A stretch of DNA of 64,000 nt, from contig JAZGUH010000375.1 in the NCBI GenBank assembly GCA_037893225.1, positions 558,001 to 622,000 on the forward strand. Reading direction: 5' to 3'. This stretch comes from Hippasteria phrygiana. Its lineage: Eukaryota; Echinodermata; Asteroidea; Valvatida; Goniasteridae. This document shows positions 47,514 to 58,623 of the stretch, one piece after another; position 1 is the stretch's first letter; each line of letters begins with the position of its first letter. The position numbers and the translations under genes are program-made. The notes under the pieces are model-generated. The model was not told where the DNA came from, searched no databases, and worked only from the letters and a program-made list of their open reading frames with translations.

Positions 47514-48321
47514 CCTGGAAGGTATACGGTGGACCGATTTCAAGCCATTTTCCTTCAACAGAGCGTGTAAGTCTCGCGATATCACAACTTTTCATCACTA
47601 GATATTGGTAAGGTCTTGGTACGAAACACTAACTAGTTTATTGACGGACCATATTATTAACAGCAAAGCTGTAGCGTGAAGTCTTAGCAGCTAGAACTGC
47701 GATTGGAAACTACAGCTAGTGTAATTAGTATTAATTCAAGTGTATTTGGTGTACCAACAAAAACATCTCTTAAACTTCTTAAATATTTGTTAGAGCTGTG
47801 AGATATTTCTCAATTATTAAAAATATCTATAAACCATTTAGAGATATCTCGACTGCATCTATTTCACGATATCTGTAATTAGACATTTGAAGCTGTACCT
47901 GTATGATGCAAAATAATTTCATCAAAAATTACGCCGCGTGCAGCTCCTATTGACGAATCCGACCAAGTTTATATTTGCAGGATGAATGTGGTCATGATAG
48001 GTGGTCATCCGCATCTGTAAAGTGGCACATGCTTTGTATGACTACAAGCATTGACTATTCATCTGTAGCGATATTTTCAAGCCACAAAGAACAATCATTA
48101 CATGACAGATTGCATGGTATCAGCTGAGAACTTGAGAAGCTTTCGGCCTTGTTGTTGTTGTTGTTGTCGTTAAGTTGTTGTCACCGTTGTTGTTCTTGGC
48201 ACGCGGATCAGAAAACTCTACTCCGGGTGAAACACATGATTATTCAGAACGTTTACACAATGAATGTGGGGATGACTTTCCCAATAACTATATTCAAACT
48301 TCCAGCGTGGGTTTTACAGAG

Positions 48322-48404
48322 CCTTCGATAGCTCAGTTGGTAGAGCGGTGGACTGTAGTGTTAAAGAAATCCATAGGTCGCTGGTTCGAATCCGGCTCGA
48401 AGGA
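48322..48404 (+). tRNA. tRNA-Tyr-GTA: tRNA-Tyr (GTA), copy 42
   Basis: Consensus, 10-nt intron, T6. Confidence 0.97.
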
Positions 48405-48611
48405 AATTTTTTCTTTCATCGAATTCCAATACTTTGAAAAGAGAATCGCGCCAAAGTGAAGTGCCTCATGATTTATCTTTTTAAAACCTTAATTTTTTGA
48501 GGATGTCTGGAAAATTTGCGAGATTCTCCACATTGACCAATTGCTTTCAACTCAAATAAAACAAAACAAAACAAAACAATACAAAAGAAAAGCCTAAAAA
48601 ATGCAGTTCTT

Positions 48612-48684
48612 CGCCCGGTATGGGACTTGAACCCATGACCCTCAAATTAAAAGTCTGATGCTCTACCGACTGAGCTAACCGGGC
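48612..48684 (-). tRNA. tRNA-Lys-TTT: tRNA-Lys (TTT), copy 42
   Basis: C40U wobble form. Confidence 0.95.
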
Positions 48685-49492
48685 CCTTGAAGGTATACGG
48701 TGGACCGATTTCAAGCCATTTTCCTTCAACAGAGCGTGTAAGTCTCGCGATATCACAACTTTTCATCACTAGATATTGGTAAGGTCTTGGTACGAAACAC
48801 TAACTAGTTTATTGACGGACCATATTATTAACAGCAAAGCTGTAGCGTGAAGTCTTAGCAGCTAGAACTGCGATTGGAAACTACAGCTAGTGTAAGTAGT
48901 ATTAATTCAAGTTTATTTGGTGTACCATCAAAAACATCTCTTAAACTTCTTAAATATTTGTTAGAGCTGTGAGATATTTCTCAATTATTAAAAATATCTA
49001 TAAACCATTTAGAGATATCTCGACTGCATCTATTTCACGATATCTGTAATTAGACATTTGAAGCTGTACCTGTATGATGCAAAATAATTTCATCAAAAAT
49101 GACGCCGCGTGCAGCTCCAATGGACGAATCCGACCAAGTATATATTTGCAGGATGAATGTGGTCATGATAGGTGGTCATCCGCATCTGTAAAGTGGCACA
49201 TGCTTTGTATGACTACAAGCATTGACTATTCATCTGTAGCGATATTTTCAAGCCACAAAGAACAATCATTACATGACAGATTGCATGGTATCAGCTGAGA
49301 ACTTGAGAAGCTTTCGGCCTTGTTGTTGTTGTTGTTGTCGTTAAGTTGTTGTCACCGTTGTTGTTCTTGGCACGCGGATCAGAAAACTCTACTCCGGGTG
49401 AAACACATGATTATTCAGAACGTTTACACAATGAATGTGGGGATGACTTTCCCAATAACTATATTCAAACTTCCAGCGTGGGTTTTACAGAG

Positions 49493-49575
49493 CCTTCGAT
49501 AGCTCAGTTGGTAGAGCGGTGGACTGTAGTGTTAAAGAAATCCATAGGTCGCTGGTTCGAATCCGGCTCGAAGGA
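49493..49575 (+). tRNA. tRNA-Tyr-GTA: tRNA-Tyr (GTA), copy 43
   Basis: Consensus, 10-nt intron, T6. Confidence 0.97.
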
Positions 49576-49782
49576 AATTTTTTCTTTCATCGAATTCCAA
49601 TACTTTGAAAAGAGAATCGCGCCAAAGTGAAGTGCCTCATGATTTATCTTTTTAAAACCTTAATTTTTTGAGGATGTCTGGAAAATTTGCGAGATTCTCC
49701 ACATTGACCAATTGCTTTCAACTCAAATAAAACAAAACAAAACAAAACAATACAAAAGAAAAGCCTAAAAAATGCAGTTCTT

Positions 49783-49855
49783 CGCCCGGTATGGGACTTG
49801 AACCCATGACCCTCAAATTAAAAGTCTGATGCTCTACCGACTGAGCTAACCGGGC
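49783..49855 (-). tRNA. tRNA-Lys-TTT: tRNA-Lys (TTT), copy 43
   Basis: C40U wobble form. Confidence 0.95.
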
Positions 49856-50663
49856 CCTGGAAGGTATACGGTGGACCGATTTCAAGCCATTTTCCTTCAA
49901 CAGAGCGTGTAAGTCTCGCGATATCACAACTTTTCATCACTAGATATTGGTAAGGTCTTGGTACGAAACACTAACTAGTTTATTGACGGACCATATTATT
50001 AACAGCAAAGCTGTAGCGTGAAGTCTTAGCAGCTAGAACTGCGATTGGAAACTACAGCTAGTGTAAGTAGTATTAATTCAAGTTTATTTGGTGTACCATC
50101 AAAAACATCTCTTAAACTTCTTAAATATTTGTTAGAGCTGTGAGATATTTCTCAATTATTAAAAATATCTATAAACCATTTAGAGATATCTCGACTGCAT
50201 CTATTTCACGATATCTGTAATTAGACATTTGAAGCTGTACCTGTATGATGCAAAATAATTTCATCAAAAATGACGCCGCGTGCAGCTCCAATGGACGAAT
50301 CCGACCAAGTATATATTTGCAGGATGAATGTGGTCATGATAGGTGGTCATCCGCATCTGTAAAGTGGCACATGCTTTGTATGACTACAAGCATTGACTAT
50401 TCATCTGTAGCGATATTTTCAAGCCACAAAGAACAATCATTACATGACAGATTGCATGGTATCAGCTGAGAACTTGAGAAGCTTTCGGCCTTGTTGTTGT
50501 TGTTGTTGTCGTTAAGTTGTTGTCACCGTTGTTGTTCTTGGCACGCGGATCAGAAAACTCTACTCCGGGTGAAACACATGATTATTCAGAACGTTTACAC
50601 AATGAATGTGGGGATGACTTTCCCAATAACTATATTCAAACTTCCAGCGTGGGTTTTACAGAG

Positions 50664-50746
50664 CCTTCGATAGCTCAGTTGGTAGAGCGGTGGACTGTAG
50701 TGTTAAAGAAATCCATAGGTCGCTGGTTCGAATCCGGCTCGAAGGA
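50664..50746 (+). tRNA. tRNA-Tyr-GTA: tRNA-Tyr (GTA), copy 44
   Basis: Consensus, 10-nt intron, T6. Confidence 0.97.
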
Positions 50747-50953
50747 AATTTTTTCTTTCATCGAATTCCAATACTTTGAAAAGAGAATCGCGCCAAAGTG
50801 AAGTGCCTCATGATTTATCTTTTTAAAACCTTAATTTTTTGAGGATGTCTGGAAAATTTGCGAGATTCTCCACATTGACCAATTGCTTTCAACTCAAATA
50901 AAACAAAACAAAACAAAACAATACAAAAGAAAAGCCTAAAAAATGCAGTTCTT

Positions 50954-51026
50954 CGCCCGGTATGGGACTTGAACCCATGACCCTCAAATTAAAAGTCTGA
51001 TGCTCTACCGACTGAGCTAACCGGGC
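50954..51026 (-). tRNA. tRNA-Lys-TTT: tRNA-Lys (TTT), copy 44
   Basis: C40U wobble form. Confidence 0.95.
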
Positions 51027-51834
51027 CCTGGAAGGTATACGGTGGACCGATTTCAAGCCATTTTCCTTCAACAGAGCGTGTAAGTCTCGCGATATCACAA
51101 CTTTTCATCACTAGATATTGGTAAGGTCTTGGTACGAAACACTAACTAGTTTATTGACGGACCATATTATTAACAGCAAAGCTGTAGCGTGAAGTCTTAG
51201 CAGCTAGAACTGCGATTGGAAACTACAGCTAGTGTAATTAGTATTAATTCAAGTGTATTTGGTGTACCAACAAAAACATCTCTTAAACTTCTTAAATATT
51301 TGTTAGAGCTGTGAGATATTTCTCAATTATTAAAAATATCTATAAACCATTTAGAGATATCTCGACTGCATCTATTTCACGATATCTGTAATTAGACATT
51401 TGAAGCTGTACCTGTATGATGCAAAATAATTTCATCAAAAATGACGCCGCGTGCAGCTCCTATTGACGAATCCGACCAAGTTTATATTTGCAGGATGAAT
51501 GTGGTCATGATAGGTGGTCATCCGCATCTGTAAAGTGGCACATGCTTTGTATGACTACAAGCATTGACTATTCATCTGTAGCGATATTTTCAAGCCACAA
51601 AGAACAATCATTACATGACAGATTGCATGGTATCAGCTGAGAACTTGAGAAGCTTTCGGCCTTGTTGTTGTTGTTGTTGTCGTTAAGTTGTTGTCACCGT
51701 TGTTGTTCTTGGCACGCGGATCAGAAAACTCTACTCCGGGTGAAACACATGATTATTCAGAACGTTTACACAATGAATGTGGGGATGACTTTCCCAATAA
51801 CTATATTCAAACTTCCAGCGTGGGTTTTACAGAG

Positions 51835-51917
51835 CCTTCGATAGCTCAGTTGGTAGAGCGGTGGACTGTAGTGTTAAAGAAATCCATAGGTCGCTGGTTC
51901 GAATCCGGCTCGAAGGA
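51835..51917 (+). tRNA. tRNA-Tyr-GTA: tRNA-Tyr (GTA), copy 45
   Basis: Consensus, 10-nt intron, T6. Confidence 0.97.
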
Positions 51918-52124
51918 AATTTTTTCTTTCATCGAATTCCAATACTTTGAAAAGAGAATCGTGCCAAAGTGAAGTGCCTCATGATTTATCTTTTTAAAAC
52001 CTTAATTTTTTGAGGATGTCTGGAAAATTTGCGAGATTCTCCACATTGACCAATTGCTTTCAACTCAAATAAAACAAAACAAAACAAAACAATACAAAAG
52101 AAAAGCCTAAAAAATGCAGTTCTT

Positions 52125-52197
52125 CGCCCGGTATGGGACTTGAACCCATGACCCTCAAATTAAAAGTCTGATGCTCTACCGACTGAGCTAACCGGGC
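52125..52197 (-). tRNA. tRNA-Lys-TTT: tRNA-Lys (TTT), copy 45
   Basis: C40U wobble form. Confidence 0.95.
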
Positions 52198-53005
52198 CCT
52201 GGAAGGTATACGGTGGACCGATTTCAAGCCATTTTCCTTCAACAGAGCGTGTAAGTCTCGCGATATCACAACTTTTCATCACTAGATATTGGTAAGGTCT
52301 TGGTACGAAACACTAACTAGTTTATTGACGGACCATATTATTAACAGCAAAGCTGTAGCGTGAAGTCTTAGCAGCTAGAACTGCGATTGGAAACTACAGC
52401 TAGTGTAATTAGTATTAATTCAAGTGTATTTGGTGTACCAACAAAAACATCTCTTAAACTTCTTAAATATTTGTTAGAGCTGTGAGATATTTCTCAATTA
52501 TTAAAAATATCTATAAACCATTTAGAGATATCTCGACTGCATCTATTTCACGATATCTGTAATTAGACATTTGAAGCTGTACCTGTATGATGCAAAATAA
52601 TTTCATCAAAAATGACGCCGCGTGCAGCTCCTATTGACGAATCCGACCAAGTTTATATTTGCAGGATGAATGTGGTCATGATAGGTGGTCATCCGCATCT
52701 GTAAAGTGGCACATGCTTTGTATGACTACAAGCATTGACTATTCATCTGTAGCGATATTTTCAAGCCACAAAGAACAATCATTACATGACAGATTGCATG
52801 GTATCAGCTGAGAACTTGAGAAGCTTTCGGCCTTGTTGTTGTTGTTGTTGTCGTTAAGTTGTTGTCACCGTTGTTGTTCTTGGCACGCGGATCAGAAAAC
52901 TCTACTCCGGGTGAAACACATGATTATTCAGAACGTTTACACAATGAATGTGGGGATGACTTTCCCAATAACTATATTCAAACTTCCAGCGTGGGTTTTA
53001 CAGAG

Positions 53006-53088
53006 CCTTCGATAGCTCAGTTGGTAGAGCGGTGGACTGTAGTGTTAAAGAAATCCATAGGTCGCTGGTTCGAATCCGGCTCGAAGGA
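53006..53088 (+). tRNA. tRNA-Tyr-GTA: tRNA-Tyr (GTA), copy 46
   Basis: Consensus, 10-nt intron, T6. Last of the consensus run. Confidence 0.97.
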
Positions 53089-53295
53089 AATTTTTTCTTT
53101 CATCGAATTCCAATACTTTGAAAAGAGAATCGCGCCAAAGTGAAGTGCCTCATGATTTATCTTTTTAAAACCTTAATTTTTTGAGGATGTCTGGAAAATT
53201 TGCGAGATTCTCCACATTGACCAATTGCTTTCAACTCAAATAAAACAAAACAAAACAAAACAATACAAAAGAAAAGCCTAAAAAATGCAGTTCTT

Positions 53296-53368
53296 CGCCC
53301 GGTATGGGACTTGAACCCATGACCCTCAAATTAAAAGTCTGATGCTCTACCGACTGAGCTAACCGGGC
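53296..53368 (-). tRNA. tRNA-Lys-TTT: tRNA-Lys (TTT), copy 46
   Basis: C40U wobble form; last copy with this change. Confidence 0.95.
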
Positions 53369-54003
53369 CCTGGAAGGTATACGGTGGACCGATTTCAAGC
53401 CATTTTCCTTCAACAGAGCGTGTAAGTCTCGCGATATCACAACTTTTCATCACTAGATATTGGTAAGGTCTTGGTACGAAACACTAACTAGTTTATTGAC
53501 GGACCATATTATTAACAGCAAAGCTGTAGCGTGAAGTCTTAGCAGCTAGAACTGCGATTGGAAACTACAGCTAGTGTAATTAGTATTAATTCAAGTGTAT
53601 TTGGTGTACCAACAAAAACATCTCTTAAACTTCTTAAATATTTGTTAGAGCTGTGAGATATTTCTCAATTATTAAAAATATCTATAAACCATTTAGAGAT
53701 ATCTCGACTGCATCTATTTCACGATATCTGTAATTAGACATTTGAAGCTGTACCTGTATGATGCAAAATAATTTCATCAAAAATGACGCCGCGTGCAGCT
53801 CCTATTGACGAATCCGACCAAGTTTATATTTGCAGGATGAATGTGGTCATGATAGGTGGTCATCCGCATCTGTAAAGTGGCACATGCTTTGTATGACTAC
53901 AAGCATTGACTATTCATCTGTAGCGATATTTTCAAGCCACAAAGAACAATCATTACATGACAGATTGCATGGTATCAGCTGAGAACTTGAGAAGCTTTCG
54001 GCC

Positions 54004-54027
54004 TTGTTGTTGTTGTTGTTGTTGTTG
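54004..54027 (+). repeat. (TTG)8, longest microsatellite allele
   Basis: Eight copies, also found in the next unit starting at 55180. Shared only by units 47 and 48, which are otherwise nearly identical, so one is a recent duplicate of the other. Confidence 0.9.
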
Positions 54028-54182
54028 TCGTTAAGTTGTTGTCACCGTTGTTGTTCTTGGCACGCGGATCAGAAAACTCTACTCCGGGTGAAACACATGA
54101 TTATTCAGAACGTTTACACAATGAATGTGGGGATGACTTTCCCAATAACTATATTCAAGCTTCCAGCGTGGGTTTTACAGAG

Positions 54183-54264
54183 CCTTCGATAGCTCAGTTG
54201 GTAGAGCGGTGGACTGTAGTGTTAAGAAATCCATAGGTCGCTGGTTCGAATCCGGCTCGAAGGA
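54183..54264 (+). tRNA. tRNA-Tyr-GTA: tRNA-Tyr (GTA), copy 47
   Basis: 9-nt intron TGTTAAGAA with consensus exons (G71 kept), T5 terminator. Confidence 0.96.
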
Positions 54265-54470
54265 AATTTTTCTTTCATCGAATTCCAATACTTTGAAAAG
54301 AGAATCGCGCTGAAGTGATGTGAAGTGCCTCATGATTTATCTTTTTAAAACCTTCATTTTTTTAGGATATCTGGAAAATTTGCGAGATTCTCCACATTGA
54401 CCAATTGCTTTCAACTCAAATAAAACAAAACAAAACAATACAAAAGAAAAGCCTAAAAAATGCAGTTCTT

Positions 54471-54543
54471 CGCCCGGTATGGGACTTGAACCCATGACCC
54501 TCAGATTAAAAGTCTGATGCTCTACCGACTGAACTAACCGGGC
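54471..54543 (-). tRNA. tRNA-Lys-TTT: tRNA-Lys (TTT), copy 47
   Basis: C11U D-stem wobble form. Confidence 0.95.
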
Positions 54544-55358
54544 CCTGGAAGGTGTACGGTGGACCGATTTCAAGCCATTTTCCTTCAACAGAGCGTGTAA
54601 GTCTCGCGATATCACAACTTTTCATCACTAGATATTGGTAAGGTCTTGGTACGAAACACTAACTAGTTTATTGACGGACCATATTATTAACAGCAAAGCT
54701 GTAGCGTGAAGTCTTAGCAGCTAGAACTGCGATTGGAAACTACAGCTAGTGTACGATAGTATTAATTCAAGTGTATTTGGTGTACCATCAAAAACATCTC
54801 TTAAACTTCTTAAATATTTGTTAGAGCTGTGAGATATTTCTCAATTATTAAAAATATGTATAAACCATTTAGAGATATCTCGACTGCATCTATTTCACGA
54901 TATCTGTAATTAAACATTTGAAGCTGTACCTGTATGATGCAAAATAATTTCATCAAAAATGACGCCGCGTGCAGCTCCTATTGACGAATCCGACCAAGTT
55001 TATATTTGCAGGATGAATGTGGTCATGATAGGTGGTCATCCGCATCTGTAAAGTGGCACATGCTTTGTATGACTACAAGCATTGACTATTCATCTGTAGC
55101 GATATTTTCAAGCCACAAAGAACAATCATTACATGACAGATTGCATGGTATCAGCTGAGAACTTGAGAAGCTTTCGGCCTTGTTGTTGTTGTTGTTGTTG
55201 TTGTCGTTAAGTTGTTGTCACCGTTGTTGTTCTTGGCACGCGGATCAGAAAACTCTACTCCGGGTGAAACACATGATTATTCAGAACGTTTACACAATGA
55301 ATGTGGGGATGACTTTCCCAATAACTATATTCAAGCTTCCAGCGTGGGTTTTACAGAG

Positions 55359-55440
55359 CCTTCGATAGCTCAGTTGGTAGAGCGGTGGACTGTAGTGTTA
55401 AGAAATCCATAGGTCGCTGGTTCGAATCCGGCTCGAAGGA
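55359..55440 (+). tRNA. tRNA-Tyr-GTA: tRNA-Tyr (GTA), copy 48
   Basis: Duplicate of copy 47. Confidence 0.96.
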
Positions 55441-55646
55441 AATTTTTCTTTCATCGAATTCCAATACTTTGAAAAGAGAATCGCGCTGAAGTGATGTGAA
55501 GTGCCTCATGATTTATCTTTTTAAAACCTTCATTTTTTTAGGATATCTGGAAAATTTGCGAGATTCTCCACATTGACCAATTGCTTTCAACTCAAATAAA
55601 ACAAAACAAAACAATACAAAAGAAAAGCCTAAAAAATGCAGTTCTT

Positions 55647-55719
55647 CGCCCGGTATGGGACTTGAACCCATGACCCTCAGATTAAAAGTCTGATGCTCTA
55701 CCGACTGAACTAACCGGGC
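55647..55719 (-). tRNA. tRNA-Lys-TTT: tRNA-Lys (TTT), copy 48
   Basis: Duplicate of copy 47, C11U form. Confidence 0.95.
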
Positions 55720-56528
55720 CCTGGAAGGTGTACGGTGGACCGATTTCAAGCCATTTTCCTTCAACAGAGCGTGTAAGTCTCGCGATATCACAACTTTTCA
55801 TCACTAGATATTGGTAAGGTCTTGGTACGAAACACTAACTAGTTTATTGACGGACCATATTATTAACAGCAAAGCTGTAGCGTGAAGTCTTAGCAGCTAG
55901 AACTGCGATTGGAAACTACAGCTAGTGTACGATAGTATTAATTCAAGTGTATTTGGTGTACCATCAAAAACATCTCTTAAACTTCTTAAATATTTGTTAG
56001 AGCTGTGAGATATTTCTCAATTATTAAAAATATGTATAAACCATTTAGAGATATCTCGACTGCATCTATTTCACGATATCTGTAATTAAACATTTGAAGC
56101 TGTACCTGTATGATGCAAAATAATTTCATCAAAAATGACGCCGCGTGCAGCTCCTATGGACGAATCCGACCAAGTTTCTTTTTGCAGGATGAATGTGGTC
56201 ATGATAGGTGGTCACCCGCATCTGTAAAGTGGCACATGCTTTGTATGACTACAAGCATTGACTATTCATCTGTAGCGATATTTTCAAGCCACAAAGAACA
56301 ATCATTACATGACAGATTGCATGGTATCAGCTGAGAACTTGAGAAGCTTTCGGCCTTGTTGTTGTTGTTGTTGTCGTTAAGTTGTTGTCACCGTTGTTGT
56401 TCTTGGCACGCGGATCAGAAAACTCTACTCCGGGTGAAACACATGATTATTCAGAACGTTTACACAATGAATGTGGGGATGACTTTCCCAATAACTATAT
56501 TCAAACTTCCAGCGTTGGTTTTACAGAG

Positions 56529-56610
56529 CCTTCGATAGCTCAGTTGGTAGAGCGATGGACTGTAGTGTTAAGAAATCCATAGGTCGCTGGTTTGAATCCG
56601 GCTCGAAAGA
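56529..56610 (+). pseudogene. tRNA-Tyr-GTA: tRNA-Tyr (GTA), copy 49, mutated B box
   Basis: C56T at 56593 changes the T loop to TTTGAAT. This removes the near-invariant C56 that pairs with G19 and is a key contact of TFIIIC in the B box, so transcription and folding should both suffer. It also has A71 (C2-A71 mismatch) and G27A (56555), the last of which improves the stem to A27-U43. 9-nt intron, T5. Probably a pseudogene, though not proved. Confidence 0.7.
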
Positions 56611-56815
56611 AATTTTTCTTTCATCGAATTCCAATACTTTGAAAAGAGAATCGCGCTAAAGTGAAGTGAAGTGCCTCATGATTTATCTTTTAAACCCTTA
56701 ATTTTTTGAGGATATCTGGAAAATTTGCGAGATTCTCCACATTGACCAATTGCTTTCAACTCAAATAGAACAAAACAAAACAATACAAAAGAAAAGCCTA
56801 AAACATGCAGTTCTT

Positions 56816-56888
56816 CGCCCGGTATGGGACTTGAACCCATGACCCTCAGATTAAAAGTCTGATGCTCTACCGACTGAGCTAACCGGGC
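56816..56888 (-). tRNA. tRNA-Lys-TTT: tRNA-Lys (TTT), copy 49
   Basis: Gene sequence as copy 1. The terminator is shortened to T4 on the minus strand (plus AAAAC). Confidence 0.96.
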
Positions 56889-57098
56889 CCTAGAAGGTGT
56901 ACGGTGGACCGATTTCAAGCCATTTTCCTTCAACAGAGCGTGTAAGTCTCGCGATATCACAACTTTTCATCACTAGATATTGGTAAGGTCTTGGTACGAA
57001 ACACTAACTAGTTTATTGACGGACCATATTATTAACAGCAAAGCTGTAGCGTGAAGTCTTAGCAGCTAGAACTGCGATTGGAAACTACAGCTAGTGTA

Positions 57099-57113
57099 AT
57101 TAGTATTAATTCA
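57099..57113 (+). repeat. Left 15-bp direct repeat (target-site duplication)
   Basis: ATTAGTATTAATTCA. This is normal spacer sequence, present once in uninterrupted units of the same subtype (for example near 61166), but present on both sides of the insertion here. A 15-bp duplication is in the range made by LINE-type retrotransposition. Confidence 0.85.
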
Positions 57114-57135
57114 TTTTCAAAGTGAACAAAGAAAC

Positions 57136-57208
57136 TGGCACGAGCGGGATTCGAACCTGCGACCTCCGGGTTACCGTACCGGCGCTCTACCAACTGAGCT
57201 ATCTTGCC
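57136..57208 (-). pseudogene. tRNA-like sequence in left arm
   Basis: A 73-nt cloverleaf with a good A box (TAGCTCAGTTGG) and a perfect B box (GGTTCGAATCC), but with defects: A5-G68 in the acceptor, T31-C39 in the anticodon stem, A51-C63 in the T stem, and C instead of T at position 33. By standard numbering the anticodon is GGT (Thr), but the missing T33 makes this unreliable. Kept Pol III boxes with a decayed fold are what a tRNA-derived SINE promoter looks like. Confidence 0.7.
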
Positions 57209-57273
57209 CTATGTTGGCGGTCTCCCAAATTGTCAGTATCTTTGTTCGAGTGGGCGCTAGTCAGAAGTCATAA

Positions 57274-57459
57274 ACCCAGAATGCCGTGTAGCCAGGGATC
57301 ACACCCAATTTTACGAGACAACCTGGGAAGCGACATTGTGGAGATCACTCAATGAGGATACGACTTTTTAACTTATAATTCGTCACACAATCCATAAGGG
57401 AAACTGACTAGGTAAATTTGAATACATTTTCAAAGTGAACAAAGAAACTGGCTTCTGAC
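57274..57459. other. Central part of the foldback element
   Basis: About 100 bp of unique sequence, then from 57375 an extra inverted copy of the right-hand tail (57594-57671), then a short direct repeat of CTTCTGACT at 57452-57460 and 57467-57475. No gene is seen. The extra tail copy suggests template switching when the element was made. Confidence 0.6.
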
Positions 57460-57524
57460 TTATGACTTCTGACTAGCGCCCACTCGAACAAAGATACTGA
57501 CAATTTGGGAGACCGCCAACATAG

Positions 57525-57597
57525 GGCAAGATAGCTCAGTTGGTAGAGCGCCGGTACGGTAACCCGGAGGTCGCAGGTTCGAATCCCGCTCGTGCCA
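57525..57597 (+). pseudogene. tRNA-like sequence in right arm
   Basis: Exact inverted copy of the one at 57136-57208, with the same three mismatches and C33. Identical arms mean either a very recent origin or copying of one arm from the other. On the plus strand it is followed by GTTTCTTTG and a tail running to 57669; the tail has no poly-A, which a typical LINE-mobilised SINE might have. Confidence 0.7.
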
Positions 57598-57669
57598 GTT
57601 TCTTTGTTCACTTTGAAAATGTATTCAAATTTACCTAGTCAGTTTCCCTTGTGGATTGTGTGACGAATT

Positions 57670-57684
57670 ATTAGTATTAATTCA
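57670..57684 (+). repeat. Right 15-bp direct repeat (target-site duplication)
   Basis: Exact copy of 57099-57113. The unit spacer resumes after it in register with the unit before copy 53. Confidence 0.85.
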
Positions 57685-58264
57685 AGTATATTTGGTGTAC
57701 CATCAAAAACATCTCTTAAACTTCTTTAATATTTGTTAGAGCTGTGAGATATTTCTCAATTATTAAAAATATGTATAAACCATTTAGAGATATCTCGACT
57801 GCATCTATTTCACGATATCTGTAATTAAACATTTGAAGCTGTACCTGTATGATGCAAAATAATTTCATCAAAAATGACGCCGCGTGCAGCTCCAATGGAC
57901 GAATCCGACCAAGTTTTTATTATTTGCAGGATGAATGTGGTCATGATAGGTGGTCATCCGCATCTGTAAAGTGGCACATGCTTTGTATGACTACAAGCAT
58001 TGACTATTCATCTGTAGCGATATTTTCAAGCCACAAAGAACAATCATTACATGACAGATTGCATGGTATCAGCTGAGAACTTGAGAAGCTTTCGGCCTTG
58101 TTGTTGTTGTCGTTAAGTTGTTGTCACCGTTGTTGTTCTTGGCACGCGGATCAGAAAACTCTACTCCGGGTAAAACACATGATTATTCAGAACGTTTACA
58201 CAATGAATGTGGGGATGACTTTCCCAATAACTATATTCAAACTTCCAGCGTTGGTTTAACAGAG

Positions 58265-58347
58265 CCTTCGATAGCTCAGTTGGTAGAGCGGTGGACTGTA
58301 GTGTTAAAGAAATCCATAGGTCGCTGGTTCGAATCCGGCTCGAAGGA
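58265..58347 (+). tRNA. tRNA-Tyr-GTA: tRNA-Tyr (GTA), copy 50
   Basis: Consensus exons, 10-nt intron, T7 terminator. The insertion lies about 580 bp upstream and leaves the TATA-like site in place. Confidence 0.96.
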
Positions 58348-58550
58348 ATTTTTTTCTTTCATCGAATTCCAATACTTTGAAAAGAGAATCGCGCCAAAGT
58401 GAAGTGCCTCATGATTTATCTTTTTAAAAACCTTCATTTTTTGAGGATGTCTGGAAAATTTGCGAGATTCTCCACATTGACCAATTGCTTTCAACTCAAA
58501 TAAAACAAAACAAAACAATACAAAAGAAAAGCCTAAAACATGCAGTTCTT

Positions 58551-58623
58551 CGCCCGGTATGGGACTTGAACCCATGACCCTCAGATTAAAAGTCTGATGC
58601 TCTACCGACTGAACTAACCGGGC
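58551..58623 (-). tRNA. tRNA-Lys-TTT: tRNA-Lys (TTT), copy 50
   Basis: C11U D-stem wobble form. Confidence 0.95.

Larger units (their letters stand above)
57114..57669. mobile_element. Foldback element carrying two tRNA-like sequences
   Basis: A 556-bp insertion in the spacer between copies 49 and 50. With its 15-bp duplication it accounts exactly for the 571-bp excess of this unit (1736 versus 1165 bp in the equivalent unit before copy 53). Two arms of 160 bp, 57114-57273 and 57460-57619, are inverted copies of each other, identical as far as I can read. Each contains a tRNA-like sequence. A second, inner inverted repeat pairs 57375-57452 with 57594-57671 with one mismatch, so the right arm has partners on two sides. 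The middle (57274-57374) is unique and unrecognised. No transposase or reverse transcriptase is encoded. Best reading: a tRNA-derived SINE, or two head-to-head copies of one, moved by another element's machinery. A foldback DNA transposon is the alternative. It is present in only one of the 54 units. Confidence 0.75.

Noticed and set aside
57122..57611. Two opposite open frames of 77 and 67 residues sharing the start MNKETGTSGIRTCDLRV.
   Set aside because: They are the antisense translation of the tRNA-like sequences in the foldback arms; their matching starts simply reflect the inverted repeat.
57114..57669. Autonomous DNA transposon.
   Set aside because: There is no coding capacity for a transposase, and the 15-bp flanking duplication is longer than the 2-10 bp typical of most cut-and-paste families.
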